From positions 90,736-154,735 of the forward strand of contig CBDBVE010000016.1 of NCBI GenBank assembly GCA_965212595.1: DNA of 64,000 nucleotides. Direction: 5' to 3'. Below the pieces are notes generated by a model, which ran no database searches, was not told the origin of the DNA, and saw nothing but the letters and a program-made list of their open reading frames with translations. Positions within the stretch are counted from its first letter, which is position 1. Each line of letters starts with the position of its first letter. The DNA is from Poritiphilus sp965212595 (lineage in GTDB: Bacteria > Bacteroidota > Bacteroidia > Flavobacteriales > Flavobacteriaceae). Position numbers and translations under genes: made by a program. This document shows, piece after piece, positions 52,293 through 60,073 of the stretch.

Positions 52293-53288
52293 ATGTTCAT
52301 CATAGAATCTTATCAACTCGCTGTTGTTTTTTGCATTGTCACCATGTTGGCCTGGGGATCTTGGGCTAATACTCAAAAGCTAGCTTCGTCAAAATGGCGT
52401 TTTGAATTATTCTATTGGGACTATGTGATAGGAATTGTTCTTTTTTCTTTACTTCTGGCATTGACTATAGGGAGTACTGGAGATGCGGGTAGGCCATTTT
52501 TGGAAGACCTTTCACAGGCAAGTCAGGGAAATATAGGATCTGCTATGCTTGGTGGTGTGCTCTTTAATGCCGCTAATATCCTACTTGTGGCATCGATTAC
52601 CATAGCGGGTATGTCTGTTGCCTTCCCTGTAGGCATAGGTCTTGCCCTGGTGATAGGAGTGATTGTAAATTATATTGACAGCCCTTTGGGCAACTCCGGC
52701 TTGCTTTTTAGTGGGGTTGCGCTCATTGTAGTGGCTATGCTGTTGAATGCTAATGCCTACAAGAGATTATCAACCAACCTGGATAAAGTGCCTGGCAAGG
52801 GGTTAACTTTGGCGATAGTTGCGGGCTGCTTGATGGGTTTGTTTTACAAATATGTGGCTAATTCCATGTTCCCCAACTTTGAGCAGCCCCTGGATGGCAA
52901 GCTAAGTCCTTATACCGCAGTCTTCTTGTTCTCCCTGGGTATTTTGGCAAGTAACTTCATCTTTAATGTAATTCTCATGCGGAAACCCGTAGAAGGCACC
53001 CCTGTTAACTTTAAAGATTATTTCAAGGGAAGCTCCAAAGATCACATCATGGGAGTGATAGGAGGATTAATTTGGTGTTTAGGCATGTCTTTTAGCATTC
53101 TGGCTTCAGACAAGGCCGGGCCCGCTATATCATATGGCCTGGGACAAGGGGCAACTGTTGTCGCTGCATTATGGGGTATTTATGTTTGGAAAGAGTTTAA
53201 AGGAGCTCCCAAAGGAGTACCTGCCTTATTGAATATCATGCTTCTGGTTTATATACTTGGACTAGCGCTTATTGTACTAGCCCGTTAA
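52293..53288 (+). CDS. GRP-family sugar (ribose) transporter, 331 aa
   Basis: Ten predicted TM helices in a DMT-type fold, with MLAWGSWANTQKLASSKWRFE near the start and MGVIGGLIWCLGMSFSILA in the C-terminal half. Matches the glucose/ribose porter (RbsU/GlcU-like) group. Last gene of the nucleoside salvage unit, hence ribose is the likely cargo; the family also carries glucose and rhamnose. Confidence 0.88.
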   Translation: MFIIESYQLAVVFCIVTMLAWGSWANTQKLASSKWRFELFYWDYVIGIVLFSLLLALTIGSTGDAGRPFLEDLSQASQGNIGSAMLGGVLFNAANILLVASITIAGMSVAFPVGIGLALVIGVIVNYIDSPLGNSGLLFSGVALIVVAMLLNANAYKRLSTNLDKVPGKGLTLAIVAGCLMGLFYKYVANSMFPNFEQPLDGKLSPYTAVFLFSLGILASNFIFNVILMRKPVEGTPVNFKDYFKGSSKDHIMGVIGGLIWCLGMSFSILASDKAGPAISYGLGQGATVVAALWGIYVWKEFKGAPKGVPALLNIMLLVYILGLALIVLAR

Positions 53289-53360
53289 GCTTACTTTTTT
53301 TGCTTAAAGAACATACAAATAGTTGGTTAGAGACCGCTTAGTTTTGATCTGAAGAATTTG

Positions 53361-53368
53361 TAACTTTG
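53361..53368 (+). promoter_or_regulatory. -7 box of the ferritin gene
   Basis: TAACTTTG, perfect TAnnTTTG, 16 bp before the ATG. Confidence 0.55.
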
Positions 53369-53384
53369 GTCAAAATTCTAATTT

Positions 53385-53906
53385 ATGTTAACCGAACGTG
53401 TAGAAAAAGCCCTCAATGACCAAATAAGGGTAGAGGCAGAATCTTCTCAAGCATATTTATCTATGGCGTCCTGGGCCGAGGTAAAGGGCCTGGAGGGCAT
53501 CTCCCTATTTATGTACAAACACTCAGATGAAGAGCGGATGCATATGCTCAAACTGGTGAAATATGTAAATGAGCGAGGTGGTCATGCTCATATTTCCGAA
53601 TTAAAAGCCCCGAAAACGGAGTTCGGTTCTTTCCAGAAAATGTTTCAGGAGCTCTACGATCACGAAATTTTTGTTTCAAAAAGCATTAACGAGTTGGTAC
53701 ATGTAACGCTGGAGGAAAAAGACTATGCCACCCATAACTTTTTGCAGTGGTATGTGGCGGAGCAAATAGAAGAAGAAGCGCTTGCCCGGACTATTTTAGA
53801 CAAGATCAACTTAATTGGGAACGATAAAGGAGGGCTATATCTTTTTGATCGCGATGTACAGCAGATTACTGTTGAAAGTGCAGCAGCCAGCAATCCTGAG
53901 GAATAG
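53385..53906 (+). CDS. ftnA: Non-heme ferritin
   Basis: Four-helix iron storage protein of 173 residues. Ferroxidase ligands are spread over helix A (E in RVEAESSQAYLSMASW), helix B (SDEERMHMLKLVKYV) and helix C/D (VAEQIEEEALARTILDKI). Forms a 24-mer cage in the cytosol storing Fe(III). No BFR heme methionine context. Own promoter. Confidence 0.94.
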   Translation: MLTERVEKALNDQIRVEAESSQAYLSMASWAEVKGLEGISLFMYKHSDEERMHMLKLVKYVNERGGHAHISELKAPKTEFGSFQKMFQELYDHEIFVSKSINELVHVTLEEKDYATHNFLQWYVAEQIEEEALARTILDKINLIGNDKGGLYLFDRDVQQITVESAAASNPEE

Positions 53907-53952
53907 CTTTTAACACTTTTTGTTTATTTAGATTGAATAAAAATTACTAGCT

Positions 53953-54165
53953 TTGTCGCACTTCAAACAATCCGAAGTGGGCAAAAAGAAAAAAGACAAG
54001 GCTAAAAAGAAGCTAAAGAAGGCGCAAAAAAAGGAGCAGCAACTGCTGCTTAGTATGACTTTCTCAAAATCTTGCAAAACCAAATGTTGTAAGAAATACG
54101 AAAAAGGGGATCACAAGCGCTGCAGAAGATGTCCTTGTTTCGACCTTCTACAGAAGGTGGCTTAA
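53953..54165 (+). CDS. Lys- and Cys-rich small protein, up to 70 aa
   Basis: Residues 10-30 are nearly all Lys/Ala/Gln (KKKKDKAKKKLKKAQKKEQQ), likely a basic helix. The C-terminal 35 residues hold six Cys in CKTKCCKK and CRRCPCF, a possible zinc knuckle. Start is unclear: the TTG at 53953 overlaps a perfect -7 box TAGCTTTG (53948-53955), so translation may begin at GTG 53977 or ATG 54055 if transcription starts there. Nucleic-acid binding is a guess. Function unknown. Confidence 0.6.
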   Translation: MSHFKQSEVGKKKKDKAKKKLKKAQKKEQQLLLSMTFSKSCKTKCCKKYEKGDHKRCRRCPCFDLLQKVA

Positions 54166-54168
54166 CGC

Positions 54169-54603
54169 TCAATGCTTCTTCTTGCTTACCGATGAAATAC
54201 TTTCTGATTGGGTTTCCTTCGGGTCCAGATACATCGCATTAACAACACCATGCTGTTTATAGAAGGCGCTCATATTGTAGTAATAAACTCCGTGATTGCA
54301 GCTATCATTACATACGGTGGCATGCTCATCATAGGCATCTTTTTTGGCTGCCAAATAAGTTTGGTATGTAAGGTAGCTGAGTTTCTTTAGCGCTTTCTCA
54401 AAATTCCGTTGATCATTCCAGTAATCTCGTTCGTCTTCAAGATGCGTATATTGAAGGTTTTGCTCGTTCTTAGCATCTTGCCAGGCTCGATTTTTAAAGA
54501 AGGCAATACGATCCCCTTCTTGTGCCAACTCCTGAGAAATTAATCCCGATGGTACAGTCAGCAACAATAGCAAACAGGCGATATGTCCTACGCGCTTCAT
54601 CAT
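54169..54603 (-). CDS. Exported protein of unknown function, 144 aa
   Basis: Signal peptide MMKRVGHIACLLLLL...SGLISQ and a mature domain of about 120 residues rich in aromatic and charged residues (WNDQRNFEKALKKLSYLTYQ; HATVCNDSCNHGVYYYNM with two Cys likely disulfide-bonded). I start at ATG 54603, where tandem ATG codons lie; a TTG at 54615 would add four residues. Convergent with the Lys/Cys-rich protein gene, 3 bp apart. No family recognised. Confidence 0.7.
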   Translation of the reverse strand: MMKRVGHIACLLLLLTVPSGLISQELAQEGDRIAFFKNRAWQDAKNEQNLQYTHLEDERDYWNDQRNFEKALKKLSYLTYQTYLAAKKDAYDEHATVCNDSCNHGVYYYNMSAFYKQHGVVNAMYLDPKETQSESISSVSKKKH

Positions 54604-54674
54604 ATGGGGCTTCAATGTAGTTTAGGGGAAACATGCTTTACAATGCTATATTAAGTTATCAAAAAGAAAAGGAG

Positions 54675-54706
54675 GTACAAAGAAAAGGGGGCAAAATACC
54701 CCCTTT
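54675..54706 (-). terminator. ssb terminator
   Basis: Minus strand stem AAAGGGGG / CCCCCTTT with loop TATTTTG and T-rich tail, 20 bp after the ssb stop. Confidence 0.85.
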
Positions 54707-54725
54707 CTCGTTGACTCGCAGTTCT

Positions 54726-55061
54726 TTACGCCTTTCCGAGCATCAAGAGCTCATTGCACTTCACCTCGGTGATATAGCGCTTCTCCCCTTCTTTGTTTTC
54801 ATAAGAACGATGAATCAACTTCCCTTCAACAGCGACTTCACTCCCTTTGCCAAGGTAATTCTCTACTATTTCGGCTGTTTTACCCCAGGCAACTACATTA
54901 TGCCATTGCGTATCCGTTATCTTTTCGCCTTTGCTATTGCGATAGGTTTCGTTTGTAGCGATAGAGAATTTGGCCAATTTACTTCCGCTTTCAAGATTTA
55001 CAACCTCAGGGTCCTGCCCTAAATTTCCAATCAACTGTACTTTGTTTCTAAGTGCGTTCAT
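54726..55061 (-). CDS. ssb: Single-stranded DNA-binding protein, short form
   Basis: OB-fold SSB of 111 residues: MNALRNKVQLIGNLGQDPEV, then FSIATNETY, TQWHNVVAWGKTAEIVENYL, GKLIHRSYENKEGEKRY. Ends at LLMLGKA straight after the OB fold: the flexible linker and acidic tip (DDxPF-type) that recruit partners are missing. Such short SSBs are common second copies in Bacteroidota. A full-length essential SSB is probably elsewhere. Promoter box at 55120-55127. Confidence 0.93.
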   Translation of the reverse strand: MNALRNKVQLIGNLGQDPEVVNLESGSKLAKFSIATNETYRNSKGEKITDTQWHNVVAWGKTAEIVENYLGKGSEVAVEGKLIHRSYENKEGEKRYITEVKCNELLMLGKA

Positions 55062-55119
55062 GATTACTAAATTTTACGATTAAACAGTTAATACTATCGG
55101 GGTCCTTCCTCCGACATTG

Positions 55120-55127
55120 CAAACTTA
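55120..55127 (-). promoter_or_regulatory. -7 box of ssb
   Basis: TAAGTTTG on the minus strand, 58 bp before the ATG. Confidence 0.55.
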
Positions 55128-55169
55128 GGATACGATAAAAGCAAGATTCGGTTGGAAAATATTTATTTT

Positions 55170-55199
55170 CGTTTGTAAACGTTTGTAGTCGTTTGTCTG
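55170..55199. repeat. Three 10-bp tandem units CGTTTGTNNN between ssb and gntR
   Basis: CGTTTGTAAA, CGTTTGTAGT and CGTTTGTCTG lie head to tail at 55170, 55180 and 55190. The 10-bp period puts each on one face of the helix. The first junction also forms the dyad CGTTT-GT-AAACG. Probable binding site for a regulator of ssb or gntR. Confidence 0.6.
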
Positions 55200-55304
55200 T
55201 GCTACAGGTATACAGATGTCTTATATAGAAGCCTTAATGGAAGTCTTATAAAGTAATCTAGATCCTCTACAAAATTGCGTTTAGCGTAATTAGTTTATAT
55301 GGTA

Positions 55305-55312
55305 TATTTTTG
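55305..55312 (+). promoter_or_regulatory. -7 box of the gntR gene
   Basis: TATTTTTG, 19 bp before the ATG at 55332. Confidence 0.5.
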
Positions 55313-55331
55313 ATGCACAATTAAAGTAGTC

Positions 55332-56051
55332 ATGCCAGGCCAGTCCAAACAACCCAAGTACCAGGAGATTGTAACTTTTGTTAAGCGGCGAATACAAATT
55401 GGCACCTACGCTGTAGATTCCTTTTTGCCCTCCGAGCACAGCTTGTGTGTAAAATTCAAAACAACCAGAACCACCGTTAGAAGGGCCCTGGAAGAGCTTT
55501 TAAAAGAAGGTTATATCGTAAAAGAACAAGGTAAGGGAAGCCGGGTTTTGGAACGAAGCAAATCCTTGGGTCTACTTACTGTAAAAGGCTTTTCAGGAGC
55601 TACAGACTATGAAGTGGATACAGTAATTTCGGTAACACCAAAACTTATTACCTGGCCTTCAATGGATGCTTTTGGGCTCACTGCTGCCGAATTGGCTTCT
55701 CCATGTGTTTATTTCCAGCGTATCCGTAAAATCAATAACAAACCGGTCGTAGTTGAAAATAACTGGTATGCTAATGATGCGCTTGAGTTGATTGATATCT
55801 CGGATTTTATCGACGGCTCCTTCTTTAAGACTTTAAGTCAAAAGTACTTTATAGAGATCATGGGAGCGGAGCAAGAAATACGTTCCATTCCGGCATCAAA
55901 AGAAATGGCTGGCCGACTTGATATTCCAGAGGGCAGTCCGATTCTTCATATCACCGTGCGTTTTCGTACCAGCAGAGCGGGCTTAAACCTCTATGGCGAC
56001 CTCTATTGTACTACTCAGGAGTACCCTATTCGCAATAGTTATTTTATTTAG
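55332..56051 (+). CDS. GntR-family regulator with UTRA domain, 239 aa
   Basis: N-terminal winged HTH (YQEIVTFVKRRIQIGTYAVD at about 9-28; SEHSLCVKFKTTRTTVRRALEELLKEGYIVKEQGKGSRV) and a C-terminal UTRA ligand-binding domain (about 85-235, PVVVENNWYAND, SIPASKEMAGRLDIPEGSPI). HutC/NagR subfamily, which senses sugar phosphates or related catabolic intermediates. It converges on the eight-gene catabolic operon with an 8-bp overlap of coding ends, so it is the natural candidate regulator of that operon. Confidence 0.92.
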   Translation: MPGQSKQPKYQEIVTFVKRRIQIGTYAVDSFLPSEHSLCVKFKTTRTTVRRALEELLKEGYIVKEQGKGSRVLERSKSLGLLTVKGFSGATDYEVDTVISVTPKLITWPSMDAFGLTAAELASPCVYFQRIRKINNKPVVVENNWYANDALELIDISDFIDGSFFKTLSQKYFIEIMGAEQEIRSIPASKEMAGRLDIPEGSPILHITVRFRTSRAGLNLYGDLYCTTQEYPIRNSYFI

Positions 56052-57000
56052 AGAATGCGTACAAATGCCGGGGATTGTCAAAAAAGAGGTTTTGGAAATA
56101 CCGCTGCATACCCCTTGACTTCAGGAATTCAGGAATAGTTTCAAGCAAATAAGTTAGCCCGGGACTACCTCCGTAGCTTTTCCAGTATGCGCGTTTCGCC
56201 ATATCCATGCCCAGGGTTATCTGTGTTGGAAATTCGGGTACTAGCGCTTCTAAGAGTTGCAGGGTGTAATTGGGCTGGTCTTCTTTCCATCGAAAAACAC
56301 TGTCATATTCCACACGTACACCGGTTTCCAAAACCGCTCGGTTGTATTCAATTTCTTTGGCTCTATCTACATGAGAAAGAACCACATGCTCTAATCTGGC
56401 CCCTAGTTTATCAAACAATAAGGCCTGCTCCAATGCTTGTTTTCCAAAATTTGTATGGGTAAGAATAGGTACTCCGGTTTCCAGGTGCGTATTGACCACC
56501 GCCCTGAATATTAACTGCTGATGGCGACTAAACGCCTCATCACCCGTCGCAAGTTTGATGAGTCCGGCCTTATGCTCCGTACGCTGTACAATAGGCCCGG
56601 AGTAGTCAAATTGATCAATACCTTCTTCAATATCGGCGATAAATAGACGTGTAAGCTCATCTTCACTCAATGTATAACGCCAATGGTTTTCAGGATAGTA
56701 GACCTCCAGGTGTATCCCGGTAGGTACAACTATATTAACTCCACTTGCCCTACTGACTGCTGCCAGTTTTAAAACATTTCTTCCACTATTAGACGGCATG
56801 GTATCTACAACAGTTCGTCCTCCTTTACTATAGAACTCTGTCAGCTCTTCACTAATTTTATCCAGGTCGTTCAGTAAAAACTCCGGATGTTTGGCAGTTA
56901 CATAGCTATCATCAATGATAATATGCTCATGACTGTAGGTCAGTCCCATTTCACTTACCGGTTTGTCTCCCAAAACGGTTCTAAAAAATGCCTTTGTCAT
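56044..57000 (-). CDS. Phosphotriesterase-family metal-dependent hydrolase, probable lactonase, 318 aa
   Basis: TIM-barrel amidohydrolase with the complete binuclear metal site: H24-x-H26 (SHEHI), K149 (carbamylated Lys, GLIKL), H182 (LTHTN), H210 (LSHVD), D266 (LGMDM). The family (COG1735) is named for phosphotriesterases, but many members hydrolyse sugar or sugar-phosphate lactones. Given the dehydrogenases and kinase around it, lactone hydrolysis is the likely role here; inferred. Last gene of the eight-gene operon, 3 bp after the FAD oxidoreductase. Confidence 0.88.
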   Translation of the reverse strand: MTKAFFRTVLGDKPVSEMGLTYSHEHIIIDDSYVTAKHPEFLLNDLDKISEELTEFYSKGGRTVVDTMPSNSGRNVLKLAAVSRASGVNIVVPTGIHLEVYYPENHWRYTLSEDELTRLFIADIEEGIDQFDYSGPIVQRTEHKAGLIKLATGDEAFSRHQQLIFRAVVNTHLETGVPILTHTNFGKQALEQALLFDKLGARLEHVVLSHVDRAKEIEYNRAVLETGVRVEYDSVFRWKEDQPNYTLQLLEALVPEFPTQITLGMDMAKRAYWKSYGGSPGLTYLLETIPEFLKSRGMQRYFQNLFFDNPRHLYAFSK

Positions 57001-57003
57001 AAT

Positions 57004-58362
57004 TTAATTATTGCGCCATCCGTTTCTGGAAATATCTGCGATTTTCTTGGGCGTTTCTAAGATCGCACCGAACTCCATGAGCTGGTTCTGTAGTTGGGAA
57101 ATAGAAAGCTGATTGGCCGCCTCATCGTTTTTCAGAGAAAGTACAGCCGCAACTCCCGCTGCTTGTCCCATACTCATAGTCTGGGCCATTGATCGGCACG
57201 AGGCATGTGCATCATGGGTGGCCGAAAAACACCTTCCCACCACCCAGGCATTCGCGGTTTCCTTAGGGACGATCGTCCTATAAGGCACTCCGTATACACC
57301 CCCTCCTGGCACATATTGCCAATAGGTTTCCGTTTGGCCATCAGGAGATTTTCTATGGTCTTCAATAGGCGCGCCGCATAAGAATATCTGGTCGTCAAAC
57401 ATTTTTGCTTTCATACAATCTTCTTTTGTAAGCCTGTATTCGCCATAAACCCTTCTGGTTTCACGTACCCCTATTTGGTGCGATAGTCCAATGATCTTTG
57501 AATTTTCATAACCGGGAACCTCGGCCCTAAAGAAGTCTTCGTAGGCAAAGGCCTGCTTGCGTCCCTCTATTTCTGCCCTGCTAAGCTCGTTTACACTAAG
57601 TGCGTCGTGGTCTACAACCTTAACAGCCACCGTTGAGATACATTTTGGTTGGCACATTTCATGAGCAGAACCTTCCTTACGTGGAAGTGCATAGCTGCCT
57701 TCGTCAAAAGCCTTTGACATTTTCTGTTTCAACATTCTTTTTCCACCGGCCCCTTCAAAAGCCTCCAGATCTACATTGGCCATCCTAAAGGTTGTTGTCA
57801 TACTCTGGGCAGGCTCTTTCTCGCCTGCTTTTTCATAATCGATCCCGGCCCAGTGGCAATAGTCTGCATCTCCTGAAGCATCTATGATGCGCTTTGCGGT
57901 AATAGCAAAAAAGCCCATCCCCTTATGAAAAAAAATACAGCTTGTTTGCTCATCTACTTTTTCAACTGCAACGAGGGTAGTGTGATAAAGGATGGAAACC
58001 CCATTTTTGATCAGGGCATTATCCCAAACATGTTTGAGGCGTTCCGGATTATAATTTACTCCTGTTCCTGCACCATAAGTATTAGGTCTTAAAAAAACAT
58101 CCCCGCTGCGATCCAGGGTGTTCACAATTTGATCTGGAATTCCTCCTACAATTTTTTTGGGGCTTTCCGAGGGCGTAAAGAACCCGTAGAAGGTGTCGAG
58201 CATTTGGGTTGAGGTGCCGCCAGGAAACCCATAGCGCTCAACCAAGGTTACCTTAAAGGGGCCCTGGGCCGCAGAGATAGCGGCTGTAGCGCCGGCGCTT
58301 CCACTGCCAATGACAAGGATATCGGTATGAAGTTCTTTTTTTAATGAGGATGTAAAATGCAT
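57004..58362 (-). CDS. FAD-dependent oxidoreductase (FAD_oxidored/PF12831 type), 452 aa
   Basis: N-terminal dinucleotide-binding motif DILVIGSGSAGATAAISAA (about 14-32) and the ERYGFPGGTSTQ substrate-side segment; second FAD contact DASGDADYCHWAG (about 165-177); C-terminal GRCFSATHDAHASCRSMAQT (about 378-397). Matches bacterial PF12831 oxidoreductases of unknown substrate, often in carbohydrate gene clusters. Start at ATG 58362; the frame is open further upstream but would overlap the SIS gene by about 220 bp. Confidence 0.85.
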   Translation of the reverse strand: MHFTSSLKKELHTDILVIGSGSAGATAAISAAQGPFKVTLVERYGFPGGTSTQMLDTFYGFFTPSESPKKIVGGIPDQIVNTLDRSGDVFLRPNTYGAGTGVNYNPERLKHVWDNALIKNGVSILYHTTLVAVEKVDEQTSCIFFHKGMGFFAITAKRIIDASGDADYCHWAGIDYEKAGEKEPAQSMTTTFRMANVDLEAFEGAGGKRMLKQKMSKAFDEGSYALPRKEGSAHEMCQPKCISTVAVKVVDHDALSVNELSRAEIEGRKQAFAYEDFFRAEVPGYENSKIIGLSHQIGVRETRRVYGEYRLTKEDCMKAKMFDDQIFLCGAPIEDHRKSPDGQTETYWQYVPGGGVYGVPYRTIVPKETANAWVVGRCFSATHDAHASCRSMAQTMSMGQAAGVAAVLSLKNDEAANQLSISQLQNQLMEFGAILETPKKIADISRNGWRNN

Positions 58363-58363
58363 C

Positions 58364-59152
58364 TTAGAATGAGTTTTGACCCAGGTTTGCATATAACTTA
58401 GCCATGAGTTGTGCGTGTTCGTCATAAGCAGATTCAAAGAGCTCAGCGGCACGCTGATCTCCCACAATTTTTCCACTGCTAAGTACTTTGGGTGATTTTC
58501 CGTTTTGGTGCAGGATATTGGCAACTTCTGCCTTGATAGCATTAACAAGCAAGACACCTCCAAGGGTAGAACCCGGCGCAACAGGTGTGTCTAGACCTTC
58601 CAAATAAATCATAGCATCTCCCAAGGGTGCCCCGGTATCTAGAACGTAATCGGAAAAATCGGTGAGCTTTCTTCCATCAGATTTTCTAGAAGTGCTTCCT
58701 TCCAGGTGTAATTTACTAACCAAGGCCACAACTTTGATGCTTCTTTTTTGGAATTCTTCCGCTATTTCAATGGGAACCACATTGCACCCACTGCTCGAAA
58801 CGACCAGTGCGGTGTCATCCTCACTTATATCAAAATTTCGCAGGATACGCTCCGCTAAACCCGATACATTTTCCAGGAACATGGCCTGCCGCTGTCCGTT
58901 GGCCCCTACAACGAGGTTATGGAAGGAGAGGGATAATTCGACTATGGGATTAAAACCGGGGAATGAACCAAATCGCGGCCACATTTCCTCTACCATAATG
59001 CGACTATGGCCAGAACCGAACAAGTGCACCATCCGCCCTTTTAGGATGGAACTGGCAAATAAGTGTGCCACTTCTAAAATTTGATCTTGTTGCATCTCTA
59101 TACTAGAAATAATGGACTTCCCTTTTTCCAGATACTGTTTTGTAATGCTCAT
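58364..59152 (-). CDS. SIS-domain sugar isomerase-like protein (UPF0309 type), 262 aa
   Basis: Phosphosugar-binding SIS domain: HLFGSGHSRIMVEEMWPR (about 43-60), ALVVSSSGCNVVPIEIAE (about 112-129). Related to the UPF0309 group. Could isomerise a phosphorylated ketose/aldose or act as a MurQ-like lyase; not decidable from sequence. ATG at 59152 overlaps the ROK gene by 4 bp (ATGA), so the kinase and isomerase are translationally coupled, suggesting consecutive steps. Confidence 0.85.
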   Translation of the reverse strand: MSITKQYLEKGKSIISSIEMQQDQILEVAHLFASSILKGRMVHLFGSGHSRIMVEEMWPRFGSFPGFNPIVELSLSFHNLVVGANGQRQAMFLENVSGLAERILRNFDISEDDTALVVSSSGCNVVPIEIAEEFQKRSIKVVALVSKLHLEGSTSRKSDGRKLTDFSDYVLDTGAPLGDAMIYLEGLDTPVAPGSTLGGVLLVNAIKAEVANILHQNGKSPKVLSSGKIVGDQRAAELFESAYDEHAQLMAKLYANLGQNSF

Positions 59153-60060
59153 ATATTGTTTTTTTTCATAGAAAAAATAGCAGCCCCGAGCGCTCCAGCA
59201 AAGGCTCCGGATTTTGCCTGTTGAATTGTGATTTTTTGCCCTCCCGGACGCCATTCAAATTTTTCCATATACGTTTGGAGAGGTTGTAAAAGTGCATCCC
59301 CAGCCCCAGCTGAAATACCGCCTCCCAGTACAATTACCTCAGGTGCAAGAATATTGTTAAGGCTAGCCAGGCCTGCCGCCAATTTGGCAATGGAACCAAG
59401 CCAATATTCAGCAGCCTTTTCATTACCGGAAATATAGGCTTCCACCAACTCCTTTGTACTTTTAAAAGTGCCCTGGGTTCGTTCCTTAATGGAAAAATTT
59501 CCTATAGTATACTCTAAACTTCCCGGCATATTGGTCATGGTCTGTTCGCCCTCACTATCTAAGGTCATATGCCCTATATGGCCAGCACGCTGGCCAAAAC
59601 CCTGATATAATTTACCATTGATAACAATTCCTCCTCCTACACCAGTGCCCAGGGTCAGCATCAAAAAATGTTGAATGCCCTTATGCCTGTAATGAGTCTC
59701 ATATTCGGCCAGTGCCGCCGCATGGCCGTCATTGAGAACAGCAATGGTTTGATCACAGGCTTCAGACCAATTAAAATTCTCAATACCTCTAAGCCGCTCA
59801 GGCATATGAAGAATCATACGATTATCCTTATCAACGAGTCCAGGTGCCGAAAGGCCGCAGTGAAGCTTATCGGCGTTTTTTTGATAACGCGTTTTTTTGG
59901 TCTTGATCAACTCCAGAATCCTGGTTTTCCATTTTGTGGGACCTTCTGCGGTATCTGCCGTATCCATAACTCCCTGGTCCAGAAGCTTCACCTGATTATT
60001 GGCTACAACCCATTTGATTCGGGTTCCTCCAATATCAATTCCTAAATAGTGATCCGCCAT
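59149..60060 (-). CDS. ROK-family sugar kinase with altered zinc motif, 303 aa
   Basis: Actin-like ATPase fold: phosphate-1 loop LGIDIGGTRIKWVVAN (about 6-21), catalytic Asp in VLNDGHAAALAEY (about 106-118), and LTLGTGVGGGIVINGK (about 131-146). The usual ROK zinc site (CxCGxxGC) is replaced by MTNMPGSLE, so no Cys remain. Start at ATG 60060; the open frame runs 17 codons further into the SDR gene. Probably phosphorylates the sugar or aldonate produced by the upstream oxidoreductases. Confidence 0.88.
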   Translation of the reverse strand: MADHYLGIDIGGTRIKWVVANNQVKLLDQGVMDTADTAEGPTKWKTRILELIKTKKTRYQKNADKLHCGLSAPGLVDKDNRMILHMPERLRGIENFNWSEACDQTIAVLNDGHAAALAEYETHYRHKGIQHFLMLTLGTGVGGGIVINGKLYQGFGQRAGHIGHMTLDSEGEQTMTNMPGSLEYTIGNFSIKERTQGTFKSTKELVEAYISGNEKAAEYWLGSIAKLAAGLASLNNILAPEVIVLGGGISAGAGDALLQPLQTYMEKFEWRPGGQKITIQQAKSGAFAGALGAAIFSMKKNNI

Positions 60061-60073
60061 TTTACATCCTATT

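Noticed and set aside
58363..58581. 73-codon N-terminal extension of the FAD oxidoreductase
   Set aside because: Lies within the SIS coding region; the Rossmann motif needs only the ATG at 58362.
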